Assembly (NCBI GenBank): GCA_964384625.1
Contig: CAYLNH010000062.1
Span: 1-29,549, forward strand
Source: CAYLNH01 sp964384625
Lineage (GTDB): Bacteria > Verrucomicrobiota > Lentisphaeria > JABSQK01
Direction of reading: 5' to 3'
DNA: 29,549 nucleotides
Positions 1 through 10,300 of the stretch are shown one piece after another; within the stretch, counting starts at the first letter, position 1; every line of letters begins with the position of its first letter. The position numbers and the translations under genes were made by a program. The notes under the pieces were generated by a model that saw only the letters and a program-made list of their open reading frames with translations, ran no database searches and was not told where the DNA came from.

Positions 1-513
1 CATTAAGCTCAAATCAGCGGAATTCAGGGCAAAAACGATGGAAGATCCGTTGAAGACATCACGGTTGTGCGCATCCTTCGCAATCTTGCGGTTGATCCAC
101 TTTCCTCTCTCGCTCTTGCGGATGTAGTGCGTGCCGCCGCCGTTCGGGTCGAGACTGCCCATAAATAGATCGCCGTCCATCACCCGCAACGGGGAGAGCA
201 GTTCTTCATAGACGAGGATCGGCTTGCCGCCCGAACGCTCAATCTCGAATTCCTTCTTCTTGAGATCGTAGTAGATGAGCTTGCACGGAATCTTGTTATT
301 CATGGTGCCGTGACCGTAGTAGATCTTCCCGTCAAAGAGCTGCAGGTCGGACGTTCCTTCCTTCTCTTTTGCCTTGTCGCCGTACGCCATCTTCATCGGT
401 GAGCCAAGTTTCTCGATCTTGTCAGTCACGTCTTTGACATCGCCGGCCCGAAGTTGAGTGCACAGGATCAGTGCCAAGGCATTCAGCAGATGAATTCCAA
501 CCAGTCTGTTCAT
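1..513 (-). CDS. Secreted sialidase-like beta-propeller protein, partial (C-terminus beyond window)
   Basis: An open frame of 171 codons runs from an ATG at 513 (minus strand) off the left edge. The N-terminus reads MNRLVGIHLLNALALILC, a signal peptide, possibly lipoprotein-like because a Cys follows the hydrophobic core. The rest aligns by eye with the product of 10927-12087: both have an early FDG/FNGxIY strand with a conserved HG, then a YYD turn, and both share KDAHNRDV. That places it in a beta-propeller family related to sialidase/BNR proteins; no Asp-box is reached before the edge. It lies 45 bases downstream of the heparinase-like gene on the same strand, so it is probably the last visible gene of that operon. 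Role inferred as binding or processing sugars outside the cytoplasm; no catalytic residue can be assigned. Confidence 0.75.
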   Translation of the reverse strand, partial: MNRLVGIHLLNALALILCTQLRAGDVKDVTDKIEKLGSPMKMAYGDKAKEKEGTSDLQLFDGKIYYGHGTMNNKIPCKLIYYDLKKKEFEIERSGGKPILVYEELLSPLRVMDGDLFMGSLDPNGGGTHYIRKSERGKWINRKIAKDAHNRDVFNGSSIVFALNSADLSLM

Positions 514-558
514 TTGATTCTACCCGTTTTCCTCTATCTGTTTCTCGTCGTTCCAGGC

Positions 559-3500
559 CTAGCCAGGCCCAATTCGCTGTTCGAATTCATGGCGACTGAT
601 TTCGTCCTTCAGGTATTGCACTGCCAGTTGGATGGCGACCTGCGTGTTGACCTCCGGATGATGCCATTGTGCTTCAAGGTCCGGGATCGCTTCAGTTGCA
701 TTCAGACGCGCCAAGGCAACCGGCACCTGCGCGGTCAGGCAGTAGTAGTCCGTGTCCGCCTTCAGCATGTCGCGCAAAGTCGAAGTGGCTTCGGCATAGC
801 CGATACAGCCGAGCGCATGCACCAAGGCCAGCCGCAGACGCCAACGCTTCACGCCGGCGGGGTGCTCGATGTTCGGATCCGGTGTAACCGGGCCCGCGGC
901 ATGCAGCATCTTCGCGCCGCGCCACCAGCACCGCAGCGGCGGATCGGGATCCAAGGCCAACTCGGTCTGCAGCAGGTCCAGCAGGCGCGAACCGCACGCT
1001 GCCGTACCAGCAATCGAAAGTGCGTCGACGGCGGTGAGCTGTTCGGTCCAGTCGTTTGATGCGGTCATCTCCAGCAGCGCATCTTCATCGGCTGCTGCAG
1101 CCAGATCATAGGCGCGACAACAAGGGAGGAGATCTCCTGCAATTGGCTCTGTAGTTGCGGGCGCTGATGTCGGACTTGACGGCGGCGGCTGCAACGCACC
1201 ATCGCTCACGGCAGAACTGGCTGTGATCGTGTGCCAGGTATTCGCGGCGACCCAACCACAGTCCTTGCCGTTGACGGACAACGGCCGTGCCTCAGCACTC
1301 CGCACCCGTAGCCGCACTCGGTCCGCAGCAGTTCCGGTCAAGGAAACATTCAGCCAGCCGCTGCTCTCAACCCGCAACTCGACACCATCCAGACTGGCCG
1401 CAATCCGGTTGTTGCTGACCAGTTGATCGAGCTCAATCGTGATGACATCATCATGGCTCACACCAATATCGACCGGCTGTTGACTTGCGAATTTCAGTGT
1501 CTTACTGCGGACCGTCGTTGCCTGCATCGCCGCGATCGCGCGGTTCGCGGCAACCGCCGCATGGAGAGCGTCGGTGGTCATATCGGCGACGGAACGCTCC
1601 CCGCCCTTATTCGCCAACATTAACATGTCGGGTTCTCCGTCGACCGTAATCTCAAAGAGCCGGTCGCCGCAATCGCGGACGTCGAGTGCCGGCACATCGC
1701 CGGGCGTCAGGAGTACCGCTGGGCCGGCAAGTGTTTCCCCATGGAAGTACGGCGCCTCGAGTTCGATGGTGTTGGTCCCAGACGTCAGCAACCCGGACAG
1801 ATCGAACAGGTGCGATCCGGGACTGAGCGGACCAACCTCGCGTTCCCACCGTTCGGACGGCGGGTTGCAGGGGTGCGGTGCCTCCGTGCCGTTGACCCGG
1901 CATACCGTTTGCGGCGAGGCATACGCGAGACGCAGAAAAGCGGAGTCAAGGACCTCCTTCAACTCGACGTCGCGCCGGAAGATCCGCAGGTCCTCCTTTG
2001 CAATTCCTGAATCAAGGAGCATTGCATCCCGCAAGTCTAGGTCCTCCTTAGCAACATCACCGTAGACGGCTGCCCAAGAGGTGTTGACACCGATCGGCAG
2101 CGGCTTGAGATGCTCGTACGGCAGCAGACAGAAGGCGCGTTCGTACCGGCCGTCTTGTGTCTTGCCGGCAAATCGGATGCGGCTGCTGCCTTGGCCGTAT
2201 GGTGCGCGCTTCGGGAATTCCGGCGCCGCATCCACGCTTGGCTTGCCGCCTTCTGAGGCGATCAAAAGCCCGACGCCATCGGGGGTGACCGCGCGGATAC
2301 CCTTGTCGTGGACTTGGACATCTGGGGCTGCAAAAACCTGCCATGTTACGTCATGCTCCGTTTCAGCCATGACCTGGTCCATGGTCACCGTCCACCGTCC
2401 GGCAAGCATCGCTGATATGCGGCGAACGCGGGTGACGTCATAGCGGTCCGTATAGTATTCAGTCGCATCGGAAGTGATCACCTGCAACGGCCCGGCGCTG
2501 TAGCACGATTCGCCTTTGCCATGCGCCCGACGTTTTGGGCAGTACCAGTCTTCGCCGTCAAAATGAAGCGAGTTGGACATGCCGACGAAACCGCCAACGG
2601 CCCGCTTTGCGGCGTTGGCGCGAGCTGCATCACCCGACTGTTTCCTGCCGCGCAGCAGGCCGTCGACCACGTCGGGCGCATAGTCACAGACAACGTCTGT
2701 GGGGATCGCCGTCAGGTCCTCGCTGATCATGCCGGCGCCGTCCATAAGGAGCGGCGTTCCGAATGCTTCGAGTGTGATGGCATTCGGGTTGACTTCCGCC
2801 CGGCCGCAGTGCGGCATGCCGCCGGTCTGATCCCAGTATTGAAAGAGCCGGGTTCGCGTTTTGCGATCCTGCAGAGCGCCGCCGGTCAGCGGCTGCATCC
2901 AGGCGTCGTAGCGCGGCGTGCCGTTTTCCCAGTCGAGCCCCTCGGGCCACCAGGCGAGCGCCCAGGCGCGATCGTCGCATTCCCAGGCGGCCAGATCGAG
3001 GATGTGCCAGGTATCGGTATCGCGCAGCACCCGTAGCGGGTCGGCGTTACCCGTTCGCCGTGCCAGATACGTCAGCAGCATGCGCACACTCAGGCGCTGC
3101 CAGCCATAGGCATCCCACGGCGGCAGGAAACCGGTCGGACTGACCTGCCGGTACAGACAGTCGAGCATCTTGTGGGGGCTCGGCGTGCCGGACGGCAGAC
3201 CCGAGAAGAAGATCGACTCACCAGTAAGCTGTTCGTAGAGGATCGTCGACCACAGCATGACAGGCGTGGCGACGTGTTCGTTGTACGTGCTGCCCTCGAG
3301 CGAATAGGCGCCCGGCGGCATGAGCAAGAACAACTTGCGCAACCACGCCAGTCCCAGGCCCTGCAGGCGGCGAGCCAGCGGATCTCGGCGACGACGCTCA
3401 CCCAGCACCGTGCCGACTGCGGCGCAACAGAACGCATTACTCATGACCTGGTTGTCGAAACCCGTCAGGGTGCGGCCATGCAGTTGCTGCATGCCGAACA

Positions 3501-3885
3501 ACCACGCATGCCGCAGCATCGCCGCTTCCACGGCTTCCTTTTCGCTGGAGGACAGGATGTCGGCATCAGCAATCCAGTCATACATCGCGGCCAGCCTTCC
3601 CAGGGGCGCCGACACGACATGCGTGTGCAGCTGGGCTTCCTGACTGAGTTCGCCTTCCGGCTGGAGTTCGACAAACCGGAGGAACATGTCGCGTGTGTTG
3701 TCGACGAATGCCCTGTCTTTGGTGATCATCCAGGCCAGCGGCTGGTAACGCCCGAACCAGTTCCTGTCTTCGCGGGCCAACGCCAGGAAGTGGTCCACGT
3801 ACGTGCGCAGCTTGCCTTCAGCGCCACCCAGCTTTCGTTGGATGGCGTCGGGAGTTTCTTCGAGGAGTAAGGGGATGTATGTCAT
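559..3885 (-). CDS. Heparinase II/III-like polysaccharide lyase with C-terminal HEAT-like region
   Basis: The product is 1108 residues, far longer than the usual 600-750 of heparinase II/III proteins. Residues about 20-340 are helix-rich, as in an (alpha/alpha)6 toroid, with EGSTYNEH near 196-204 in the place of the conserved Tyr/His segment. From about 355 a beta-sandwich begins with VNPNAITLEAFGTPLLMDG (365-383), the typical heparinase II/III signature, though its usual HGHAD lead-in is degraded to HCGRAEV. A jelly-roll-like module (about 640-720), a Pro/Ser/Thr linker (about 899-915) and Ala/Leu-rich HEAT-like repeats (about 930-1095) follow. No signal peptide is visible, so it may act in the cytoplasm on imported oligosaccharides, cleaving by beta-elimination. 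The start lies 12 bases after the regulator's stop. Lyase activity is inferred from fold only; substrate unknown. Confidence 0.75.
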   Translation of the reverse strand: MTYIPLLLEETPDAIQRKLGGAEGKLRTYVDHFLALAREDRNWFGRYQPLAWMITKDRAFVDNTRDMFLRFVELQPEGELSQEAQLHTHVVSAPLGRLAAMYDWIADADILSSSEKEAVEAAMLRHAWLFGMQQLHGRTLTGFDNQVMSNAFCCAAVGTVLGERRRRDPLARRLQGLGLAWLRKLFLLMPPGAYSLEGSTYNEHVATPVMLWSTILYEQLTGESIFFSGLPSGTPSPHKMLDCLYRQVSPTGFLPPWDAYGWQRLSVRMLLTYLARRTGNADPLRVLRDTDTWHILDLAAWECDDRAWALAWWPEGLDWENGTPRYDAWMQPLTGGALQDRKTRTRLFQYWDQTGGMPHCGRAEVNPNAITLEAFGTPLLMDGAGMISEDLTAIPTDVVCDYAPDVVDGLLRGRKQSGDAARANAAKRAVGGFVGMSNSLHFDGEDWYCPKRRAHGKGESCYSAGPLQVITSDATEYYTDRYDVTRVRRISAMLAGRWTVTMDQVMAETEHDVTWQVFAAPDVQVHDKGIRAVTPDGVGLLIASEGGKPSVDAAPEFPKRAPYGQGSSRIRFAGKTQDGRYERAFCLLPYEHLKPLPIGVNTSWAAVYGDVAKEDLDLRDAMLLDSGIAKEDLRIFRRDVELKEVLDSAFLRLAYASPQTVCRVNGTEAPHPCNPPSERWEREVGPLSPGSHLFDLSGLLTSGTNTIELEAPYFHGETLAGPAVLLTPGDVPALDVRDCGDRLFEITVDGEPDMLMLANKGGERSVADMTTDALHAAVAANRAIAAMQATTVRSKTLKFASQQPVDIGVSHDDVITIELDQLVSNNRIAASLDGVELRVESSGWLNVSLTGTAADRVRLRVRSAEARPLSVNGKDCGWVAANTWHTITASSAVSDGALQPPPSSPTSAPATTEPIAGDLLPCCRAYDLAAAADEDALLEMTASNDWTEQLTAVDALSIAGTAACGSRLLDLLQTELALDPDPPLRCWWRGAKMLHAAGPVTPDPNIEHPAGVKRWRLRLALVHALGCIGYAEATSTLRDMLKADTDYYCLTAQVPVALARLNATEAIPDLEAQWHHPEVNTQVAIQLAVQYLKDEISRHEFEQRIGPG

Positions 3886-3897
3886 GGGGGGAGATCC

Positions 3898-4971
3898 CTA
3901 TTGCGTCTTTACGGTGCCGCACCGGATCATGGTCGGGGCGACCAGTTCATGGAGCGGCGCGGCCTTTGGATTCATGGCGCGGGTCAGGGCCCGCTGCAGA
4001 ATCGCGGGGCGGTCGAAGTTCAGTTTATCGCAATCGCCTTCTTCCTTTTCGTCCTGCGTGGGACCGGCGGTAATCAAGCCAATGTCCTCGGGAATCCGCA
4101 GCCCCATGTCCGTCGCGACCTCGGTGATGTGATCGGCGATATTTCCGGACCGGCAGTGAATGCCGATGGAGCCGGAGTGCTTTTGCAACTCCGCCCTGAC
4201 GCGGTCGGCAGCATCGTCTTCTCTGCCGAAACGCGGGAACGACATGAACAGATTCTCGGGATCGCTGTCCGGCCGGTGCGTTCTTACGGCATGGCAGAAG
4301 CCGGCGTATTGCAGCAGGCCGTACGGCCCGTCATCCGCCATGCCGGCATAGAGGATCTGCTCGTAGCCGGCGAGCATCAAGGCGACCGCACCGTTGTAAC
4401 CGGCGCCGTGGTAGTCCGGCAGGATGTATTCCTGACGGGGCAACTCCTCGCAATAGTGTTCGATGTGGATGACACGCGTACCGGTGCGGTCCAGTGCCTG
4501 CAGCAGGTCGTCATTGCGCGGCTGGCGCGGCGTGCAGAACGCCATCAAGGCGTGGTAACGTTCGGCCTTGACGCGCTCGAGGAACTTGCGCTCGGTGTCG
4601 ACATCCCAGCGCCGCGCCGGTTGCAGGAAAGGACTCAGCAGGTAGTCCTCGACCATCGCCTGCTTCTGAAGATCCATCAACGTATTCGGTTCGAACATGC
4701 CCATGACGGCGATGGTCCGACTGCCGACCCGTTCCGGTTCATGATCACACACGAACATGCCGGCCCGGCGTTTGACGCGGACGCGGCCCTCTTCCACGAG
4801 CCGAGCGATAGCGCGACGAACGGTCGGCCGACTGACGCCGAAGCGTTCGCAGAGCTCCTGTTCTTTCGGCAGTTTATCGCCGGGTCGATAGGTGCCGCGG
4901 TCCAGTTCGCCTCGAAGTGTCAGAAGGACCTCTTCCGAGCGTTTGCCTAGTCCCTGTGAGAATGAGTTCAT
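3898..4971 (-). CDS. GntR-type winged-helix regulator with LacI/PBP-like sensor domain
   Basis: The 357-residue product opens with a GntR-type winged helix (about 10-76): RGTYRPGDKLPKEQELCERF, then SRPTVRRAI, then GRVRVKRRAGMFV for the wing. Residues about 85-357 resemble a periplasmic-binding-protein fold as in LacI-family effector domains, starting with the strand TIAVMGMFEP and ending with a region containing GLITAGPTQ and FDRPAILQRA. Such fusions normally respond to a sugar or sugar-acid ligand and repress a nearby operon. The gene sits 8 bases after the S9 hydrolase stop and 12 bases before the lyase start, so it is embedded in the operon it probably controls. A natural target is the AT-rich region 7155-7354, where TATGTAA occurs twice. 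The ligand is not predictable. Confidence 0.88.
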   Translation of the reverse strand: MNSFSQGLGKRSEEVLLTLRGELDRGTYRPGDKLPKEQELCERFGVSRPTVRRAIARLVEEGRVRVKRRAGMFVCDHEPERVGSRTIAVMGMFEPNTLMDLQKQAMVEDYLLSPFLQPARRWDVDTERKFLERVKAERYHALMAFCTPRQPRNDDLLQALDRTGTRVIHIEHYCEELPRQEYILPDYHGAGYNGAVALMLAGYEQILYAGMADDGPYGLLQYAGFCHAVRTHRPDSDPENLFMSFPRFGREDDAADRVRAELQKHSGSIGIHCRSGNIADHITEVATDMGLRIPEDIGLITAGPTQDEKEEGDCDKLNFDRPAILQRALTRAMNPKAAPLHELVAPTMIRCGTVKTQ

Positions 4972-4979
4972 CTGTCAGC

Positions 4980-7154
4980 CTATTCTTTGACTTCGGGCTT
5001 CAACGTTTTGCCCAACCAGTCGGTGATGGCTTTGACCATCAAGCGCTGGTGCTTGGCGGTCCAGGCGCCCGGCCCGTGAGGTTCGCCTTTGAATTCACGG
5101 TACTCGACGACGCGATCCAGGCGCTGCAGGCCGCTGTAGACGCCGCGCAGCATACGCGTGTTCGTTCTGTCTGCACTGCCGGCGAGCAGCAGGATCGGGG
5201 TCTTGAGTTTCGGCAGCGCGTAGTACGGCGAGTTCTTGATATACCGTTCAGTCTCGTCCCATATCGTGGCGTCCATACGGCCCTGGCCGGATTCGCAGTA
5301 GCCGTTCCAGCCGTAGGCGAACATGTGCGGCAGATCGCTCAAACCGTTGCTGACGATCGCCGTGCGGTAGCGATCGGACTGGACCAGAATGCAGAGGACA
5401 GTGTAACATCCATAGCTCTGGCCCATGAGACCGATACGCTTCGGATCAGCATAGGGCGAAGCAACCAGACCATCGGTCGCGGCGGCGACAACGGGGCCGA
5501 GTTCTTCCAACGGCTTCTTGCGGCCGAGCGGCAGATACGGATAGAACACGGCGTAGCCCTGGGCGGCCAGCAGTTCGGCTTCGATCGTGCGCGGCAGGAT
5601 GCGGCCGCCGCCGCCGCCATACAATTCCATGACCACCGGCAGCCGCTGGCCCTCTCTGTAATCGGGCGGCAGCAGGATCGGGTCTTCGCGTTTCTTGCCA
5701 TTTGGAAGCGTCCATTTTACCTTCTGGCGAATGCCCTTGGCAATGCCCTGCTCCTGCGGCTGGACGTCGATCAGCTTTTTGTGTTCCTTGGTGTCAAGAT
5801 TAAAGGAGAAGACCTGGTAGCGATTGCGCATCCCGTAAACGGAGCTGTTGGCGGCGAGCACACGTTCATAGCGGAGAAAGGACCGATGCACGGCTTTCTC
5901 GTGATCAATGCGCTTCGCAATGGTTCCGGTCTTCACATTGAGTTGCAGGACCCCCTTGCTGTCGCTGAGCCATACCAGGCTGTCCGCGCCGATCCGCACG
6001 GCAGCGGCGTATTTGCCCTGCTGCAGCCATTGGATCTTCTTGAGTCCGTCGATAACCGACTTGGCCTCGCCCTCGATCGGCAGGTGCCAGACTGCGGCCC
6101 CAGTGCGGACGTAGAACGCATCGCCGGCTGGATTCCAGACCGGCGGCGCCAGCAGATCAAACTTGCCCTTCGGCATCTTTACCACAGTCGGCTTCGGGTC
6201 GCCGGTCGTGTGCAGGACGGTGTACTTGCCGCCGGCCGACACGGCGATGGCGTTGTGCTTTGGCGACCAACTGAACGACGGCCCCCAGAAGCCGGGGAAG
6301 CCCTTGTGCAGCTCGCGCGCCGGCGCGCTGCCGTCAGTCGGCACGACGAAAAAGGAAAACAGCAGTTTGAAACGGGTTGCGTCGCGGCCGGCGACACGTA
6401 CGTAGGCCGCCCATTTGCCGTCGGGTGATACGCGCCACTGGGCCGGTGTGGCGTAGGTCTGCAAGGTGGTCATCTTGCCCGTGTCAGTATCAAGCCGCAC
6501 AAGCGCGCGACCAAAACTTCGGTGTTCCAGTTCTTTCTCCGTGAACAGCGTATGCTGCGGATCATGCCGCCAGACGATGATGTCGGGATCCGTCGGTTTG
6601 CGTTCCGGAACCGACGGATCCGGGTCGACATGCGAAAAGATGATCGTCCGATTGTCCGGCAACCATTTCGGTGTCTGCCAGGCCACCTGCACGCCGACCC
6701 TGGCCTTCGGGAACGTCTTCACTTTGCCGGATTCACGATCCCATACGGCCATCGCAATATGAAGATCGCCGTCGCGGAGATAGACGGCCAATCGTTTGCC
6801 GTCCGGTGACCATTGCGGACTGAAACTGGTCGAGTCCGCCGGCCACGGGTCGAGCACCTTGCCATCCGCAACGGACAGAATCGTGACGCGGTTGCCGACA
6901 TTCTCGCCGATGATCCCCTGCTTCGTCCAGTGCTTACCTTCTTCCGTCGGTTCATTGTGGGCCGCAGACTGGATCGTGGCAGCGACATAGGCGCCGTCAG
7001 CGGCAACGGCCAACGGGCTGCGGCCGTGCACCGTCTTGCGCGCCAGGATATCCTCAATCGTCAATCGGCGCTTGGGCGCGGCGGACTTGTCATCCGCCTC
7101 AGCCGCGATGACCGCCAGGCTCAGAACCAGCAGGAAGGTTTGACAAAGCTTCAC
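4980..7154 (-). CDS. Secreted S9-type serine peptidase / prolyl-oligopeptidase-like hydrolase
   Basis: 724 residues beginning MKLCQTFLLVLSLAVIAAEA, a clear signal peptide. Residues about 30-470 contain repeated WSPDGK-type strands (SPQWSPDGKRLAVY, VSPDGKWAAYV) of a beta-propeller. The C-terminal 250 residues are an alpha/beta hydrolase with ELYGGGGG before the nucleophile elbow GQSYG (Ser580), an acid in AGSADRTN (Asp662) and GEPHG (His693). This is the S9 family layout (DPP/acylaminoacyl peptidase-like). The start is GTG, with GGAGAG about ten bases upstream. It is the first gene of the minus-strand operon; the regulator follows 8 bases later. In a polysaccharide locus it may be an esterase or a peptidase acting on glycoproteins; which one is not decided by sequence. 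Confidence 0.88.
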   Translation of the reverse strand: MKLCQTFLLVLSLAVIAAEADDKSAAPKRRLTIEDILARKTVHGRSPLAVAADGAYVAATIQSAAHNEPTEEGKHWTKQGIIGENVGNRVTILSVADGKVLDPWPADSTSFSPQWSPDGKRLAVYLRDGDLHIAMAVWDRESGKVKTFPKARVGVQVAWQTPKWLPDNRTIIFSHVDPDPSVPERKPTDPDIIVWRHDPQHTLFTEKELEHRSFGRALVRLDTDTGKMTTLQTYATPAQWRVSPDGKWAAYVRVAGRDATRFKLLFSFFVVPTDGSAPARELHKGFPGFWGPSFSWSPKHNAIAVSAGGKYTVLHTTGDPKPTVVKMPKGKFDLLAPPVWNPAGDAFYVRTGAAVWHLPIEGEAKSVIDGLKKIQWLQQGKYAAAVRIGADSLVWLSDSKGVLQLNVKTGTIAKRIDHEKAVHRSFLRYERVLAANSSVYGMRNRYQVFSFNLDTKEHKKLIDVQPQEQGIAKGIRQKVKWTLPNGKKREDPILLPPDYREGQRLPVVMELYGGGGGRILPRTIEAELLAAQGYAVFYPYLPLGRKKPLEELGPVVAAATDGLVASPYADPKRIGLMGQSYGCYTVLCILVQSDRYRTAIVSNGLSDLPHMFAYGWNGYCESGQGRMDATIWDETERYIKNSPYYALPKLKTPILLLAGSADRTNTRMLRGVYSGLQRLDRVVEYREFKGEPHGPGAWTAKHQRLMVKAITDWLGKTLKPEVKE

Positions 7155-7354
7155 TTCACTCTCCGTATTTTATGTAACTTATACGATCACTTAAAATAGC
7201 CTTTGTTCCCTGATTTTTCCCTTATTTTGCAAAAAAATGGCGGTTTTTTATGTAATCTATGGAACAATCTATTTTGCGTGCCGGTCTCTAGTGGTAGAGA
7301 TTGAAATGCATACGACAGGTGTGTCTGCGTCTGTTCAGCAAAGGAGAGAGAATC
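7155..7354. promoter_or_regulatory. AT-rich divergent control region between the two main operons
   Basis: This 200-base stretch is much richer in A and T than its flanks and must hold the promoters of both diverging operons. TATGTAA followed by a TAT occurs at 7171-7182 and again at 7249-7260, each preceded by a run of T. AATCTAT is repeated at 7254 and 7266. A perfect dyad TCTCTA-GTGG-TAGAGA lies at 7285-7300, upstream of the ribosome site AAGGAGAGAG at 7341-7350. These are candidate operator sites for the GntR-type regulator at 3898-4971; binding is inferred, not shown. Confidence 0.55.
7227..7256 (+). promoter_or_regulatory. Candidate sigma70-like promoter for the plus-strand genes
   Basis: TTGCAA at 7227-7232 and TGTAAT at 7251-7256 are separated by 18 bases. 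The -10 box overlaps the second TATGTAA motif, so a regulator bound there would block transcription. The boxes match the general consensus only moderately. Confidence 0.3.
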
Positions 7355-10300
7355 ATGAAGGTATTGGGATTGCTTCTATTGGCGACATTGCCACTGAGCA
7401 TTCTGTGGGCTGGGAGTGGGGATTATGTCGTGCCGGTAGAAACGATGCGGAAACCGAAGGGCGCGGAGATCGACCTGGACGGGATCCTGGTGTTTTCGCC
7501 AAAAGACAATCAGGTCCGGATATCGTCATCCGGGTTGGCAAACATCAAGCCGGGCCAATACGAGCTGATCTTCAAAGCCGCGGCCACGCCGTATAACGGC
7601 ACGAATGCCGGTGTGCGATTCATCACCTACTGCAAGAATCCATCGTTCCGGCGGCAGCAGACCGTGGGAGGGATGGCGGCGCCGAGGGACGGCTCGCCGT
7701 TCGAAACGAGTTTCACATTGACGTTGGAGAAGACGGTCCGCCTGGCTTTCGAGATTGACGTGACCAACAACTACTACGGCAAGAAATGGGTGAAGGGCAA
7801 GAACGTGAAGCGGCCGATCAAAGAGATCAAGATCTGGCCGATCCGTCTGAAGCGCCTCGACCATGATGTGATCATCACCGACATTCGCAGTAAAAAGGTC
7901 TACTACCAGCCCGGCGAGGCCGGTTCGGTTACGGCTACTATCCGCAACTTCGCGAATCGTGCTGTCAACGCCAAGGTCGACATGGTAGTCCTGCATCAAC
8001 TGGCGAACGCGCAGCCGGCGCCGTCGCAGTCCATCACGCTGCCGGCCGGCGGCACGAAGGAAGTCACGTTCCAGTTTCCAACGGACAAATTGCGGTTTGG
8101 CTGCGAAGCCCGGATCCGGGTGCGCGAAGGCAAGAAAACGCACGCCGAGAAGGGCGACTACTTCAGTGTCCACGACGAGTTCTGGGCCGTCGGCCTGGGC
8201 GGCACCACGCGCATCACCGGACACTCGGGACTGACGAAGATGAGTCCGGAGCTGGTCGCCGAAGACATCGCAAAACTGCGGCGGCAGTATGTGAACTGGT
8301 GGGAAAAGATCTTCTGGCCGCCGGACGACTGGGGCGACATGACGCCCGAGACCGAGAGCTGGATGTCGGGGCAGAGCGCCCGCTGGGAGAGCGCCACGAA
8401 TATCAAGACCTATGTTGCCGCGCTGAAGCCGCACGGCATCAAGTCGATCACCTACGGCAAGCACGTGGCCATGGGCCCGGCCGGCTGGGAGATGGTGCGG
8501 CGCAAGCCGGACTGGTTCTACCACAACTCCGCCATGCAGCCGAAGGGCCGGTTCCATACGGAAGACCTCTACACCTGGAACGATCTGGAATACCACAGCA
8601 CCAAAGACCGGCTCGATCACAAGACCTTTCATGGGGTGTTCTGGATTGTCAGTCCGGACCTGCGCCAGGAACGTGTGGTGCTGCACGGCATCAACGAGAT
8701 GATCGAAAGCTCGAAGCGCTTCGGTTGGGACGGCGTCCGTTTCGACGGTCACTGGACGGCCGGTAACGACGCGTTGAGTACGCACAACATGCGGTTGCTC
8801 AAGACCAGGCTGCGCGGCTATGACAAGGACTACTTGTTCGGTTTCAACTTCAGTTGGTCACACGGCCATCACACCAGCCACATGAACAACCGCGGCATGG
8901 TTTCGATGGATCACGAGTTTGCCGAATCCATGGCTGGCGGCGGCATGTATATGCAGGAAGCAATCGGACACTTTGGCTACGCCGCCGCCCAGAAGTACAG
9001 CAAGTGGAGTGATTACGCAAAGAAGGAAGTGAAGGCCTGTCGCGGCGTCAACCAGGCCGGTGGTCACTACTACTTCATCTACCGACTGCCGCGTGGCGAG
9101 CCGGTCGACAAGATGTACAAGTTCGTCCTCGGCACAGCCGCGGGCGCCCACCCCGTCTACGGCGCGCAGAACAGCGCCCCCGGCAGTGTCAGTTGGCCAC
9201 GCTTTCTGACGCGCTGGTCCGCCATCCTGTTTGACAAACACGCCCGATCCGTCGATCCCAAGGGCATGGTCGAGATCAAAACACCGCGGCCATTGTGGTG
9301 GGAGGAGTGGACCCGTGAGCGTGTCGTTGATGCGAAGACGCGTCACCTCATCGTCCACCTGATTAACCCGCCCGCCAGCGACGCGCTCAAAGATAAGAAG
9401 GACCCCCTGCCGCCCATCGCGAAGGACGTGAAACTGCGGGTGAAGATTCCCGCGGGGCAGACGCTGCGTCGTGTGCTTGCATTGGATCCGAAGGAAAGCG
9501 TGCACACCATCCCGGTGAAGACGAAAAAAGACAATGGCCACGTACTCGTGGCCGCCGGTGACGTTGCGATCTGGCGTATCTTTGTTTTCGAGTTTAACGG
9601 CAACTTTACTCCGCCCCAAACGGAACCGTTCCTTACCAAAGCGCCCGATCCGAAAGAAGTCGAAGCCGGCCGTACGAGCACGGGCGGACCGATTGGTGTT
9701 GATCCCATGCGTCCGGAGATCACCTCCTCGATCAAGGGTAAAGTTCGCATCGTCGAAACCGATAAGGCCTACAACAGCGTCGGCGCCCTGAGCACCGATG
9801 ACGGCGATGCTCTGAATGGCGTGGCGCAACACCGGCCGGCAAACATGAGGAAGCGCATGATTGGCAAGTCCTGGGCCGCCGGTCTGAAGCCCGGCAAGTA
9901 TGTCGCCCATTTCCGGATCAAGATCGTCGACAAAGGCAAAACCCCGGCGGAGCATAGGGTCTCCATGCGGGCTCTGTTTCATGGCGTCTGGGATCGCAAG
10001 TTCAGCTTCGGCTCCAACCCCAGCAAGTACAAGGGCGACCGACTATTGAAGGTCGACGGCAAATACCACTACTATCCGATCCCATTCGAGATGCCCAAAA
10101 TCGGATCCCCCAGTTGGCTCGGCGTTGCCTCGACCAGTCGCACCGGCGACAACGAATTGTTCATGGACCATATCGCCTTCCAGACGGTCGAGATCTACAC
10201 CGACGCCAAGCTCGAGAAGAGCGACAAGACCCAGGCTCCGACGACCCGGCCGGGCGGCAGCGCCGGACTGGACGTGTTTATCGCCAGAGGCTGGACCTGG

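Noticed and set aside
4917..6428. Plus-strand open frame of 503 codons opposite the S9 hydrolase gene
   Set aside because: It is the antisense shadow of a gene with clear signal peptide and catalytic triad; its translation has no recognisable motif and it is open because of the G/C third-position bias of the real gene.
7526..8785. Minus-strand frame of 419 codons opposite the TIM-barrel gene
   Set aside because: Shadow of the real gene with Val/Arg/Asp-rich composition typical of reversed GC-biased codons.
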